Below are positions 1 to 12,400 of a stretch of 64,000 nucleotides of DNA, one piece after another. The notes below the pieces were generated by a model, which saw only the letters and a list, made by a program, of their open reading frames with translations, ran no database searches and had not been told where the DNA came from. Location: contig OX352774.1 in the NCBI GenBank assembly GCA_947095535.1, positions 219,530,965 to 219,594,964 on the forward strand, in the 5' to 3' direction. Each line of letters opens with the position of its first letter. Positions within the stretch are counted from its first letter, which is position 1. The stretch comes from Poecilobothrus nobilitatus (lineage: Eukaryota; Arthropoda; Insecta; Diptera; Dolichopodidae). The translations under genes and the position numbers were made by a program.

Positions 1-92
1 TTTAAGCTTTATTTAGGATTTCATTTTTAAATGCATCATTAAACATTTTTAAACTTTATCTTAAGCCTTTTCGTAATTCCTATATATATAAA
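1..92. other. AT-rich flank, no gene seen
   Basis: Short AT-rich stretch before the first TIR element. Nothing coding or structured is recognisable. Confidence 0.6.
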
Positions 93-94
93 TA

Positions 95-853
95 CCATGT
101 TCACACTACGCAAAAAACTAACTAAATATAGCCTAGTTTCAAAATCAACCGTTCAAACTATCGCTATGCACAAAACTAGCATTATTTAAGATTTGGGTGT
201 GACAATTGTAGGTAGCCAAGGACGACATTTTTTTAAATAATAAATAAATAACAAATATTTTGAACGACAATTTATTAAATAACAAATGAAAAAATTCATC
301 TGACCATTGGTATATAAGTCACAGGTCTTTCAGACGAAAGGTCTCGGGTTCAAACCCCGTTCAGGTCAAAAATAATATACAAAATATAATAAAATAATGT
401 AATCAAAATATTAGATATAATTATAATTTAATATTTGTACCGAGATGGTCCACATGCTTTAAGGTAAAAGAGCCCTAAAAATATCGGCAGATATTTATAT
501 CTGGATGATATAATATAAAAAAAAATAAATAAAAAAATAAAAAAAATTTTTCATTTTAAAAATTCAAATGAAAAAAAAAACGGCAATTTGTTTATTTTCA
601 AAAATAAAAACAACAATGACATTTTACTACAAAATCACGTACAGATGTAAAAAAAAAATTCAAACAATAATCGAAAATATCAAAAAAATTTTAATCAAAA
701 ACCTAGTTATAACGCTTAAAATTAACTAGGACTTTCAAAATCCTGGTTCATTTTGACAACAATTTGAAATATACAAAAACCTAGCTACAAATCACGCATG
801 AACCTGCACGGTTTCTTCGAAGAACCTAGTTTTAATTTATAGTGTGAACATGG
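95..853. mobile_element. TIR-flanked nonautonomous DNA element
   Basis: A perfect 16-base inverted repeat, TACCATGTTCACACTA at 93-108 and its complement at 840-855, bounds about 760 bp. If the outer TA on each side (93-94, 854-855) is the target duplication, the element starts CCATGTTCACAC and would fit a TA-inserting (Tc1/mariner-like) MITE; this assignment is inference. The interior repeats CCTAGTT several times near both ends and carries a tRNA-like segment around 300-370. No transposase reading frame is visible. Confidence 0.6.
305..372 (+). repeat. tRNA-like (SINE head) segment
   Basis: GC-richer island with a good pol III B-box (GGGTTCAAACCCC near 347-359) and an anticodon-arm-like hairpin (CTTTCAGACGAAAG). 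The 5' and 3' ends do not form a convincing acceptor stem, and the A-box is poor. It is more likely the head of a decayed tRNA-derived SINE, similar to the family at 11727, 23487 and 34485, than a functional tRNA gene. It lies inside the TIR element at 95-853. Confidence 0.45.
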
Positions 854-2269
854 TATAACATAAATGTTTAAAAGCTATACACAAATCATTTTTTCTTTTA
901 TTACGAATCAAAAATTTTAAAAAAATAAATAAAATTGTTCACAAATTTTTGTCACTGACAGTATATATATAAGTTTATTTTAAAATCTCTAATTTAATCC
1001 TTATTGCATATTTATTATTGATCAACTTGGCATAATTTATATTTGTTATCAAAAAAAAAAAAAAAAATTCATTCATTTTATATAAATTCTGTCAGCACTC
1101 AACTAAATTGCATATTTTGCCAGAAGCAGAAAAGAATTCATAATATTTATCCATACATTAATGTTCTTATACATATTTACTTAAATGTATATTATATACT
1201 ATATACATAGATAATTTTAAAATATGTATATATAAGATAGCTCATAATTTTGTAAATATTCAAAATATTTATTTTTTTCTTCTTTCAAAAAAAAAAAAAA
1301 AAAGAAAAACTTTAGACATGAAAAACGAGCATTGAAAAATAAATTTTCTTTTAAAAAGAAAATTTTTTTTTTCGTTTTTCCTCAAAGAAACAAAAAAAAA
1401 AATTAACATAAAAGTATACTTTTGTTTTTCATCCTAATAAAATATTTAAAAAAATTTCAAGATTCTTATGCGCGCGTATGTTTCTGTGTGTCTGTGGATG
1501 TGTGTGTAAGTATATTTTATATAAAAATTATATTGTTGAATATAATTTTAAAAGATTCAAATAAGTATGCGTTAAAAGTTTTATTTTTCCTGTAAATAAT
1601 ATTAAGAAAATAAAGCAGTATATAAAATTAAGGATGATTTTAAAGTTGCTATAGTATTTTCTATATGAAATTTGCAGTTTTTTTTTCGAATTTTTCTGCT
1701 AAGAAAATTGATACTTTTGGCAAATCTATAGGTAATTTTTAAACTTTTATAAAAAATCTTATATTTATCGAAGAAAATAATTATTTTGTAGTACCGATAG
1801 CGCCGAAAAACTGAAATTTTGAAAAATCATATTTTCCCCAATATTAAAATATTCTAGTTTTAAAAGATAAGAGGATCCGCAATGTAACAAAATTTTGTTT
1901 TTTAATCAAAGTAAATTTAAGTGGTATGGGTGCATAACGGGTTGCGGTGTCTAGGTGAACGGACAATTGTCTATCCCGCTTACCAAACAAATTTAAATAT
2001 CAAATTATTGTATAAGTACATAATTACAAAGCTTAAAAAGTTTGTGCAAACTCCTAATGGATGGTCTATACTCAAAAAGAAATTTTTTTAGTCAAATATA
2101 AATTTTAATATTCATTTTTTTTTAGTTCACTGTCGTCTATTCAAGTCGGTGGAGACAGTTTTGCAAGCAGACCAATAAACATAAATCGAATTTAAAAGGC
2201 ATATTTTTCAAAAATTTAAAATGTATTTAAAAACAAAGAATCGTAAACAGATTTTTAAAACTCTTAGGT
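854..2269. other. AT-rich intergenic or intronic DNA
   Basis: Poly-A/T runs, short TA tracts and a TGTGTG tract near 1485-1510. A GC-richer patch at about 1922-1990 looks like old repeat DNA, but I do not recognise it. No coding potential or RNA gene is supported. Confidence 0.5.
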
Positions 2270-2597
2270 TTCATATTCTTCTTTTTTTATTTCAATAGCA
2301 ATCAACATTTCAGTAGGATGATCTCCTAAAAACTCTAATAAAAAGTTTTCTCTTAAAATACAATTATTTTGCATTTATATGAAATAAACATTTTTCTTCA
2401 AATTCAGGATATTTACTTAAAATGATTTTTGAATATAATCTGTACAAATATCTGTTAAGCATTTTGAAATATGGCTTTATTAAGAATTTTGAAAGAGCAT
2501 ATCTCATCTCTTTTCTTTTAGATTTAGATGGTAAAAAGATGATTGTAATGATTTCTTTTAGGTGGTAAAAAATATTAATTGAATTGAATTGTTTCAA
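2270..2597 (-). pseudogene. degraded coding remnant, unknown family
   Basis: On the minus strand, 2597 to 2364 reads as 77 open codons rich in K, R, Y, L and E, with a composition more protein-like than nearby chance ORFs, ending KCLFHINAK. A stop follows, and a different frame then continues at once with another protein-like stretch (LLEFLGDHPTEM, then KKEEYET and a stop near 2270). Two adjacent plausible segments in different frames suggest one frameshifted ancestral sequence. I do not recognise the family. It could be a dead gene, part of a mobile element, or chance. Confidence 0.3.
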
Positions 2598-2776
2598 AAT
2601 ATTAAAAAATTAAAAAGCATATTAAATATTAAATCGATTTTAATGATTTTCAGATTATGTTTCATTTTCAAATTTAATTATACCTCTTTCATTTATTTAT
2701 AATTTTTACTAACTTCATGTTGGATGTCATCAAATTAAAAGATTTCATTAAAAATGATGGTTTTATTGTCCTGAAT

Positions 2777-2963
2777 TTTTTTTTGTTTTTAGTGCATTTC
2801 TTTGCCACATAAATATGAACAGGAAATTACACAGCCTTTCCTTTTCAGGGGTGGCTGTAAATGTCGTAAGAGGGAATAACTCTTACGACGTGTGTGGGAT
2901 TCGAACCCACACTCGCTCGGTGTTTACAATGTATTTTCTACGCTCTTACCAACTAGGAGCTGA
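2777..2963 (-). mobile_element. tRNA-derived SINE, family A (minus copy)
   Basis: Read on the minus strand it starts near 2963 with a tRNA-like head (A-box-like CCTAGTTGGTAAGAGCG), then a B-box GGTTCGAATCC near 2898-2908. Next comes the family body (ACGTCGTAAGAG, CTTACGACATTTACAGCCAC), then AAAGGCTGTGTAATTTCCTG and the 3' hairpin region before an A-rich tail. It matches the copies at 39374, 48421 and 63450. Full length but diverged. Confidence 0.85.
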
Positions 2964-2969
2964 ATTAAA

Positions 2970-5915
2970 AATCTCTTAAGTTTCTTATTAAACCGACTAA
3001 TCTTTTTTAACGGTCAAAATAAAATAAAAATTAGATCAAAAGGATCAAATTAAAAACAAACAGATATTGATTATTTATAGCTTTAGCTTTAGATCATCCT
3101 TTATATTAGTTTTAATTTCATTAAAATATTATTTTGTTATAGCCAAAAAAAAAAAAGAAATTTTTTTAATTAGTTTTTGATAAAAGGATTTTTGTTTTTC
3201 GTATTTACCAAATTCTAAAATATTTTTGAAATTTATTTTCTGAATATATGAAAAACAAATATGTTGGAAAAAAAAAAAAATTTTAATTTAAACAATGTTT
3301 GAATTCAATGTTTTTTTACTTGTACATATATTAAATATCTAAAGATAAATATTTATTTTACTTATTTGAAAGCAGTATACTTTAATTTTCTCTGTCTGCA
3401 AGGATTTCAATTTTATTCTTATTGTTTTAGTTTTTTTTTTGTTTTTTGTTTTTTTTTTTAATTTGCTTTTAAAAATTTTCAAACTTTAAAATAAAGTTCT
3501 TTTTTTTTTTTCTTTAAAAGAAAAATATGACTTAAAAAATATGATTTATAAAGAATATTAAAATGTATATGTATGTATATATATATATATATATAAAATG
3601 AAAATGTTCATATACTCAATTTCTCACTTTCGTATTCATTTACAATAATGTGTATATATGTGAAAGGAAGAGGATAATATAAAATATGAGCTTTCATAAT
3701 TGATAACTTTTAAAACTGAATTTCATAAAAAACATGAAAACAAATATAATACAAATATAAATAACATTTTTCTGTGAAAAAGAAAATATTTTTGTATAAA
3801 TATTTAAAAAAAGAGAAGTTTATAAGGATAAGAAATTTTTTTGAATTATTTATTAACGTATATGCTATTTTATGATTTATTTTAGAATGAAAAATGATGA
3901 TGCGATATTAAAAGAATTTATACTTCTTACGATTTAAAAATAGTCAGACGTGTATTAACAGAAAAAATGAAAAATACCACTTGCTCATATGATCATATTA
4001 AAATTATAATTTGTAAATATAATAAAATTGGTTTTGGTTTTGTACCGACAAGATATATTTTAAATCGTAATCCTTCATAAGTTTTTCTGAAATCCGAAAC
4101 AACTATTCAATTTCGGAGTTACTGCAAAATCCAAAAATAAAACTAAAGAACTTTTTACACATGAGATTTGAATCAATTTGACGAATGTCTTAGACAGTCA
4201 GATCTTATGTGTTCATCAATAAAGGAATAGTAGATCTTATTAATTTATTTTTATCACTAAAAACAGAAACACACTACCACCTATGAATAAAAACTGAATT
4301 TATTTGATTTAATTCACTTAATTAGCAATTTAATTGACACTTTTATTAAGTGATATTTGTGATTCAAAAAAGCATATACATAAAAACAAAACATATATAC
4401 TAATTATGCAGTTAATGCTGAACAATTGAGGTACAGATGTCTATCTAGAGCACGAAAAACAGATTTAAGGAAATCAGCGCATTAGAGTAGAATCTTCCAA
4501 AAACAATAAAATTAAAAAAACAAAGGAGGAAAAAATAATTATTAAAAATCAGATCCAACACTAACGAAATTAAGTATTTATATGTTATAGGGTACACACT
4601 TATATTTATTTCAAAGAAATCCGAAGAAAGAGAAAGGTTACAAAAAGAGAGAGAAAGATAGTTTTCAAAGAAATCAAGAAACTTTTCAGAAACAATCACG
4701 AAAATAATCAGAAAGCTATTATAGACTATTAGGGATCCACCAAGAAACCTCATATAACTCATATTACATTATTACATATAACTCATACTCATATTATAGG
4801 CTAACCTTTTATTTTTTTAATTAATTCTTTTAATAACAATTCTTTGATGACACCGAAATTTCAAACTCAATTATAATTATGTAAACGGAAAAACTGTTTA
4901 ATAAATTGACCATCACTTCGATTTTTTAAAAAAAAAAACTTTAAAATACAAAAACAAAGTTGCCATATAAAAATTTCAAAATTCATTTTAAATCCATAAA
5001 AAAAAAACATATAAAAATATTTTTATTCAATAAAAATTAAATAAAACGCAATAGAACCATTTAAATGTTAATAATTGAACACAAATATAACAGAAAAAAA
5101 AATATATAAATAATATTTTATTTGCTTATATTTTGTCACTTTATGAGTACATTTTAGCCTACCCACAAATATGTCAAGTATTTCCCAATTAATCACCCCT
5201 TCTAGCAGAAAACAAAAAAAAAAAAACAAAAATACAATATTCTTGTAAACGGATACTCGACTTTATTACTCCTGTGTAACTTGATTACAATTGAATTTAT
5301 TTATTACGAGTTATAAATGTACCAAAAAAAAAAAAAAAAACTCCTAAAAGAAAAATTTTAGTCACGTCACGTGTCCTACACGCTTTTTATTTCCGTTGCT
5401 ATTTTTTTCTCCTTTTTTTCGTCTTGTTATTGTACAATACTTTGGATATTAAGTGGCTTTCGTCTTCCCAAAGTATTTATAATCAAGTTCACCTAATAAC
5501 ATTTAAATATTAACTGTTGTTTGAAGAACAAAATGAATGAACAGCGTGACGTTTATAATAAGTAAATCTTCCTGATAAGTCACCACTAAGTTAAAAATAA
5601 ATAAAGGAAGGAAGGAAATGTTAATTGGTTCTGGTGAACGGCAAATTTTCAAATTATTTGTTTAAAATTATTGAAAAATTGTTTACAGACTTCTTAGCTT
5701 TAGTCGTATGTTACAATTATTTAAAGTTAAACAAGTAAAAAAAAAAGGAAATAGTTATGTAGTCAAGACAAGAAAAAAATAAAAACAAGTTTTTTTTTTC
5801 CATTTTTTAAATAAATAAAATAAATTCTTTGATTTAAAATTTAACTGTTTTGAATGCCAATTTAGGCACTCTGTAATAATAAGAAAATAAAAAATAAGTA
5901 AATTTTATAAAACTT
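2970..5915. other. low-complexity AT-rich DNA, probable intron of the minus-strand gene
   Basis: Homopolymer A/T tracts and a TA microsatellite at about 3574-3595. Since the exon at 5918-6668 ends in a splice donor reading leftward, at least part of this region should be its first intron. No further exon can be identified by eye. Confidence 0.45.
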
Positions 5916-5917
5916 AC

Positions 5918-6668
5918 CTTCTAAGGCTTTATTACGGTTTATTAATGCTAAAAGCATATCAGAATTTGGTTCATCAGAATTTGAAGAAAATTCACCTGCT
6001 GACGATGAATGATTATTTCTTTGTAAATTTAAAGGTGATTGTTGTTGTTGTTGACCAAGTTGATGGACAGATGGTGATAATTGTTGTTGCTGCTGTTGTT
6101 GTTCCATTTGCTGTTGATGAATATGTGCATGATGAAGATTTTGAGGTTCTTGTGGCTGTGGTTGTAAATGTGTTGTTATAGGTGTTGATATATTTTGTCC
6201 AGTTATTAAATTTCCAGATGATTGTGATATATGATGTGATGTTGTACCAGAAATATTATTAATATTTCCAACTATATTACCAATAGAACCACTACCACCA
6301 TTATGATGAACAATACCAGAATGATTATGTTCAATGTCTGCAATCAACGATGGTATATTATGATGCATTTGATGAAGAGATCCCGCAGTTATATGAGATG
6401 GTGGAGGTGGTGGTGGTGGTGGCGGATGTATTACTGGTGGTATTAATGAATGATGCATCATTGATGATGCCAATGATGGCATGTGTGCTAAAGACATATT
6501 ATTAATATTTTGTAGATTATTATGAAGTTGTGGTGGAAATGAATGATGATGTTGAAAATGATGTGTTGATGTTGTTAATCCACCACCAATTATACCACCA
6601 ATATTATTACTACCTGAAATACTGCATGGAATATTTCCAGTAGATGATGGTGTTACACAAACTGACAT
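5918..6668 (-). CDS. 5' coding exon of a His/Gln/Pro-rich, probably regulatory protein
   Basis: Minus-strand exon of 250 codons plus one base. It starts at an ATG (6668-6666) preceded by an in-frame stop and ends in a strong donor, GAAG|GTAAGTT, with the exon edge at 5918; the reading frame beyond is intronic and stops at 5862. The protein is low-complexity: His clusters from about residue 36 onward, nine prolines at 82-90, Gln runs at about 190-196 and 206-210, and Gly/Asn/Ile-rich linkers. The last 25 residues (SSNSDEPNSDMLLALINRNK) look more ordered and may be a conserved motif. This composition is typical of insect transcription factors and cofactors, but no DNA-binding domain is present, so the gene is not identified. 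Later exons should lie to the left, possibly outside the window. Confidence 0.75.
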
Positions 6669-9406
6669 GTAAATTTGGTTTTAAATTATTCTTTTTTTTC
6701 TTTAATTTATTATTTTTGGTAATATTAAAGTATTTGTTCTTTAATACAGATATTAAATTTTTCTTATTGTTTTAAGATTAAAAATATATGTTTTAAAAGT
6801 TTTTTATGTTTATAAATTTATAATGCTGTTGAGAATATTGTATAATAATAAAAAAAAATTAAGATGATTATAAATGTAGATTTTGTTCTAATATTTAATA
6901 TTTTAATATTTCAGAGAATTTAAAATAAAAATATTTGATAAAAAATGTATTATGAATAAATAATTGTCGACTGCTGTTATTTTATGTTTAAGGATTTTTT
7001 AATTTGTTTTTTAATGGCAGAAAAGGAAAATATTTTAAGAATGATTTGGACTTATTTTAAATTGTAATCAAAGCAAAATCATTATAAAAAAGAGTTATAT
7101 TGTTAATTGACATAAATGAAAATGTGAAATTATATAGATTACACATTAATAATACATCAGAAATTCTCATATCAGTTTCAAACAACCTCATTAGGTTAAA
7201 CCTCCTAAAAAAACTTTGTATAGAAAAAGTACCTACTTCTTTTAAGGAAGTGAACTTTAATTTATTTATTATACTTTTACTTAACGTAACGTAATAAAAC
7301 GTTTAAAATGACACATTACACGCTATACATACATATTTACAGTATTTGCTCTAGTGACTAAGAAATGATTTGTTTGCTTAAAAATTGGCAGGACAAAGTA
7401 AAATCGTTGACTTTAAAGCAAAGATTTAATTTAATGATTGTCAATAATATATTTTATTAAAGTGGAATAGTCTTTACAGTTATTGAAGAACAATATAATA
7501 TATAGTATATGATTATAGTGTAATACTCTAAAAGAAGTATTATTTAAGTATAGTGAAATTTATGTATATTTGGAACACCATCGGGATTTAAAAAGATATT
7601 CTTCAATTAAAAAGTACTCCGATTTGACCAAATATACGATCGAATTACGTAGTATTCAAATGTTTGGATATTATACAGTGGCATAAAATTTAGAATTAGT
7701 AACCAGTTGGTTTTTGTTGGTTTTTTTTTTTTATGTATATAGAAGTATTATAAATTTTTATCTTTTCCTTTAAACAAATATTTAAATTTTTTTTAAAAAA
7801 GAACACTTTTTTTTCCAAGAAAATTAATTTTGTTTTTTTATCGGCGTTAAATAAATCTATTTTAATAAAATAATATTAAATAAAATTATAGAACAATTAT
7901 AATGAATATTACAAAAAAAAATAATACATTAATCATATTTTATAGACAGATTTTTTTTAATTGATATGGCAATAAATATGGCACCTGTATTATCTATATT
8001 TATATATTTATTAGATACTTTTCTTTTTATATTTTTATTGCGCTATCAGGTTAAAAATTTTACACTTGAAAATTTAATCTTTAATAAATAAATACTTAAA
8101 TTAGAAATACACTGATTACAAATCTTTTTATTTACTTTTTCTTTTTTTTTTATATTATTATATTGACACTAAATATTATAGGTTCCTATATAAGTATGTA
8201 TATCCGAAAACAAATTTAAATCTAATTGTAGATAAAAAAAAAAAAAAATTGACACTGAGTAATTTTTTCCTATAAAAGAATTAAAAATGAAAAAAAAAAA
8301 AAAACCTACAGATCACTTTTTTCACTTTTTTTTTCGGCACAATCAATTCATCGGATTGCGCTATAAATTTCATTTTTTTTTTTTTTGTACTTAATAGGTT
8401 CACGGTAAATAAAATTTAAAATTAAGTAGAAAAGAAAAAAAAAAAAAACGAAATGGTCGCTTTATAATATCTTTATAAAATTAATTGACTTGAATTGGTT
8501 TCTTAATCACCCCGATATAAAAATAAATAAATAAATATATATATATATCTATATATACTTATAATATATATATACCCGATTATCAGAACACTAGCAATTC
8601 AATACTTGACTGATTTGATTTGTTTTTTTATTTATTATTTTGTTTGATTTTTTTTTTTTTTTTTTTAAAAAGAATTTAGCGACAATTTTAAATTGTAAAA
8701 TGACGCGTTCAATTCGCGAATCGATCTAAATTGGAAAATCATTAAAAAAAATTTTAAAGTATTGGAAAATGAACAATTAAAAAAAAAAAAAATAAATAAA
8801 TAAAAGAAATGATAACTGGGTAAAAAAACAACAAAAATAAAAAAAAATAACGACGTGATCGTTACAATAAACCGCGATATTATGAGCACATCACACGCAA
8901 TAAATAAAAAAAAAGAAAACCAAACAAAAAATTCAAAGTACTTGTAAAAAAATAAGGGAGCATGAAAAAAAAAACTCAGGTTCTTATCAGTTTACAAAAA
9001 ACGAAAAACCAAAAAACCAAAAAAAAAAAATGGGAATAAAATGATTGTAAAAAAGTAAAAAAAAAAAAAACGCAACAAATAATAACTGCATAGCAAATAA
9101 ATAGAAAATTAACTTAACATTTTCCATAGAAAATTTTAACACAATTCGTCATTCAATAAAATTCGTCGCTCCAAAATTGATTTGATATATACGCCATTTA
9201 ACTTTATTTATATAAAATTGAATTAAAGAAAAATTACATACGCCAAATTAAAAAAACTAACCGTAAAGCATTTTTTATATAGTTTAAAAACTGTATATTG
9301 AAGAGTTCTAAGTTAAAAAATTTTCACTTTGTTCTACAAGACGTATATTCACGAAACATTACAAGTTCACCTTAAATTAAAATATTTGATTTTTCCATTA
9401 TATGTA
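6669..9406. other. AT-rich DNA upstream of the minus-strand exon
   Basis: Would contain the 5' UTR, promoter or first intron of the minus-strand gene. It shows many A/T homopolymers (around 8240, 8290, 8650, 9055) and TA repeats near 8535-8575. No core promoter can be assigned. Confidence 0.4.
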
Positions 9407-9408
9407 TA

Positions 9409-10024
9409 CAGGGTGTTTCCGACTCGATGGTCTTCCTTGAAATGGGTGATCGGGTATGTGTAAAAAAGTGTAATAATTAAGTGTTTTCAATTATATTTTT
9501 TGTTAACACACTTTTGGAAATAACACACTTTTCTATTGTGAATGGAAATAACACAGCAATTGAAAATAACGCACTTTTCTATTCTTTATATCTCAAAAAC
9601 GGTTAGAGATAGAGAAAAATTATCATCAGGTACTAATTATAGTGTATGAAAAGCTGTTTCGAAATATGCTATAAAAAGTACCCATAATACAGGGTGTTTC
9701 AAAAGAAAACTGAGTTTGAAACATGATTTTTTCATTTTAAATCATTTTGAACCTTCAAAACTTTGTAACTGTTATGATATGGGAATAATTAGTACAAAAA
9801 AATTAAAGATGACAAGTTACTCTACAAAATGCATCTTTTATCTTCCTATAGGAAGCCGTTCGAAAGTTATAAGTTTTTTTATAAAAAGTCTCTAAAACAT
9901 GTTTAACCACTCATATCTTGTGAAGAGTCCACAATAGACCCCCCCCCTTCCAATACAATTTTTGTTCGTCTCGACATGCCCAGTCACCCATTTCAAAGAA
10001 TACAGTTGAGTCGGAAACACCCTG
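9409..10024. mobile_element. MITE with CAGGGTGTTTCC terminal inverted repeats
   Basis: The left end CAGGGTGTTTCCGACTC (9409 on) and the complement of the right end (to 10024) match perfectly for 17 bases. Similarity continues to about 46 bases (the TTGAAATGGGTGA block is on both sides). TA flanks both ends (9407-9408, 10025-10026), fitting a TA-inserting Tc1/mariner-type MITE. At 616 bp it has no transposase frame. A second, different terminus, CAGGGTGTTTCAAAAG, occurs inside near 9690, suggesting a nested or recombinant copy. A nine-C run lies near 9937-9945. Confidence 0.85.
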
Positions 10025-10026
10025 TA

Positions 10027-11726
10027 TATATATAATTTATGTAATGTATCTGTGTTTCTGTGAAAATACAAGATTAGAATTTATAATCCATTATTTATCT
10101 TTTGTAAATTTATACTAAGAAATGTAATAATATGATCTTGGGTTAAAGATGTAGAGAAGTGGTTTTATTTTTTTTTAAAACCGGCTTTTTCAACATCGTT
10201 ACTTTAAAAACTGATACCAAAAAGGGCAAACAGACAAACAATAGATCAATTTTGCTATAAATTAATTATTTATTAAATGGCGTGGTCAAATTGTCTAATG
10301 AAAGGTGAAAAAAACTATATGATAGACTAGTATTTTACTTCTATTATTTATGACGGGTTACTGGAATCATTTATGACTGGGACGATACCGGTATTCAATT
10401 ATATATTTTGTTAACAATTTTGGCCGAAAAAAAATTTTATTATGTTATTACCGTTTTTATATTACCTAACTTATTAAAAATAAAATAAAAATATAGTAAG
10501 TACCTACACATAGTGTTTTTTTAGCACATTTTCAAAACAAATTTTAGTTTCACTCTGCCTATCTGTCTGTCCGTCTGTTCGAGCAACCGTTAAAATAAAG
10601 CATTTAACTTTTAACTGCAGATACACATCGCAAAAAAAATAATATTGTGGAACAACTTTTTTCTATAGACCCATTCTTTACGGAGACACAGCCTCCTCCC
10701 TCCCCCACCTTAACGTTCGAAAAAGACCTATATTTATATTGTATAACACAAGTTCTATAAAGTATATCTTCAATTTGGAAACGGCAAACGATAGTTGCTT
10801 CTATAAATGTATATATAAAATAAATATATAGTTTTGCCATACAGTGTTTCAATTTACCGTTATACGAAACTGAATTTTTCCATAATTTTTGAATCCTTCT
10901 AACTTCCAAGCGTTTATAGATACTAGAAATTTTCAGATCTTTAAAAATAAGTATGATTTATTTCAGAAAATATTTTTCTGTCATCCCCTGTTTACGAGCT
11001 GTAAGAGGTCAAAAACTGAAAATTTCCTGTTTTTAAACATGTATAACTTGAACTCCTATCAAAATTTCTTTTAAATAATATAATAACAAATTTTTGTAAC
11101 GATTTTTTTAATTTTTATATTATTATAAATTTATTTTACTCAATATACCTACTTATATTTACTCTTTATCAAAAACTTATTATGGAATATTTTTTTAATT
11201 TTGGAAATGTGCTTTTTTGGAAACGTTTGTTTTTTTCATTACTTGTTTTTAGTAGTTTTTCTTAACACTTTTTCTTCCGTATTGGATTATCGAAATAAAT
11301 AAAATAAGTAAATATTGTTAAAATTCAAATAAAAATCGTTATCTAGAAGTTATCTATACAAGGTATTTATTTAACTGTTCGAAATTCTTATAAATATACG
11401 TATGTAAGTTATAAGTATGTATGTACTTAATTTGTAGTCCAACAAAAATTGAAATTATTTTTATTTTCTTTGGTAATTATATAGTTGTTTGTGCTGGTTG
11501 ATTTTTTGAAAGGGAAGTTTTTTATTTTATAAGAATGTCATCATAAATATAATTCATTTTTTATTCATATGTTTTTAAATAAATAATCAGAAAAAATGTA
11601 TTGACTTTGTAGGTATTTCCTTATCTTTCATATAGGTAGCAATCAATAATAGAATAAAAACAATCAAACTCTTGAATATTTGAGTATTCTACTTTTTAAA
11701 ACTATTAATTTTTCTATATCGTATAC
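10027..11726. other. repeat-relic-rich intergenic DNA
   Basis: No gene. A short (GTCY)n tract at 10557-10580 (CTGTCTGTCCGTCTG) resembles the microsatellite of dipteran mini-me/DINE elements. GTAAGTACCTACACATAGT near 10496-10515 recurs in the SINE at about 11882-11900. A GC-richer stretch at 10680-10720 has no coding signal. Confidence 0.45.
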
Positions 11727-12400
11727 GGCCCTGTAGTGTAGTTAAGACATCGACCTTTCATTCGAAAAACCTTGTGATCAAACCGCGGTTGAGTCATACA
11801 AAATAATAAAAAATAATATATAGATTTTTCTTGCAATATATAATTAATATGTATATAATAAAAAAAATAAGTAAAAACTTTGTAAGTACCTACACATAGT
11901 ATTCTGGTACAGAATAACAGATGGCGCACAAATAGAAAAAAAAAAAATTTATGAATTTCACATATTTTTGTACAATATCTACACAGTCAAGGATTCAGCG
12001 GCTTGATAATTTATGAATTTATGAAAGATTTGTGTCTAGTGTCATTTGATTGTATTTCTTGTAAGTTGCCTGCATGTAAAAAATATAAGTATAAGGTAGA
12101 TTTTGGAGTTGGTTACAAAATTAGAGTTTTAATAATTTGTTTAGCAGCGGTTTGGGGCGGTATCGCTCCCCCCTACTTAAACTATTTTGTTGTTGGAATG
12201 TGTATGTAAAACATATAATTAGGGGAGATTTTAGAGTTGGTGACAAATGAAATCCAGTCAAATGATAATACATTCAGATGAAAACACAAGAGAGTGACAT
12301 ACAGTCAAATGAAGTACAGTCTTGTGATAGTAACCCTCCAATATAAATAATAAAAAACATATTGAATAGTCTACATGCTCCTTATAGGAGTGAAATAAGC
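11727..12400 (+). mobile_element. tRNA-derived SINE, family B (copy 1)
   Basis: The tRNA-like head GTAGTGTAGTTAAGACATCG is followed by an anticodon-like hairpin and a decayed B-box (GTGATCAAACC). The body contains CAGATGGCGCACAAATA, TTTCACATATTTTTGTACAATATCTAC and AGTCAAGGATTCAGCGGCTTGAT, all with close counterparts in the copies at 23487 and 34485 (minus). The motif ATGCTCCTTATAGGAGTG near 12375-12395, also present at about 23815, may mark the 3' end. If so, about 250 bp of extra DNA is inserted in this copy. Confidence 0.7.

Noticed and set aside
305..372. Possible functional tRNA gene
   Set aside because: Good B-box but no pairing acceptor stem and a poor A-box; more like a SINE head.
4445..4762. 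105-codon hydrophobic minus-strand frame, possible membrane protein
   Set aside because: Hydrophobicity comes from A-rich DNA read antisense (F/L/S/I); no charged loops, conserved motif or splice context.
10604..10909. Minus-strand open frame with a Cys-rich stretch
   Set aside because: No recognisable domain, and it overlaps repeat-like DNA near a (GTCY)n relic.
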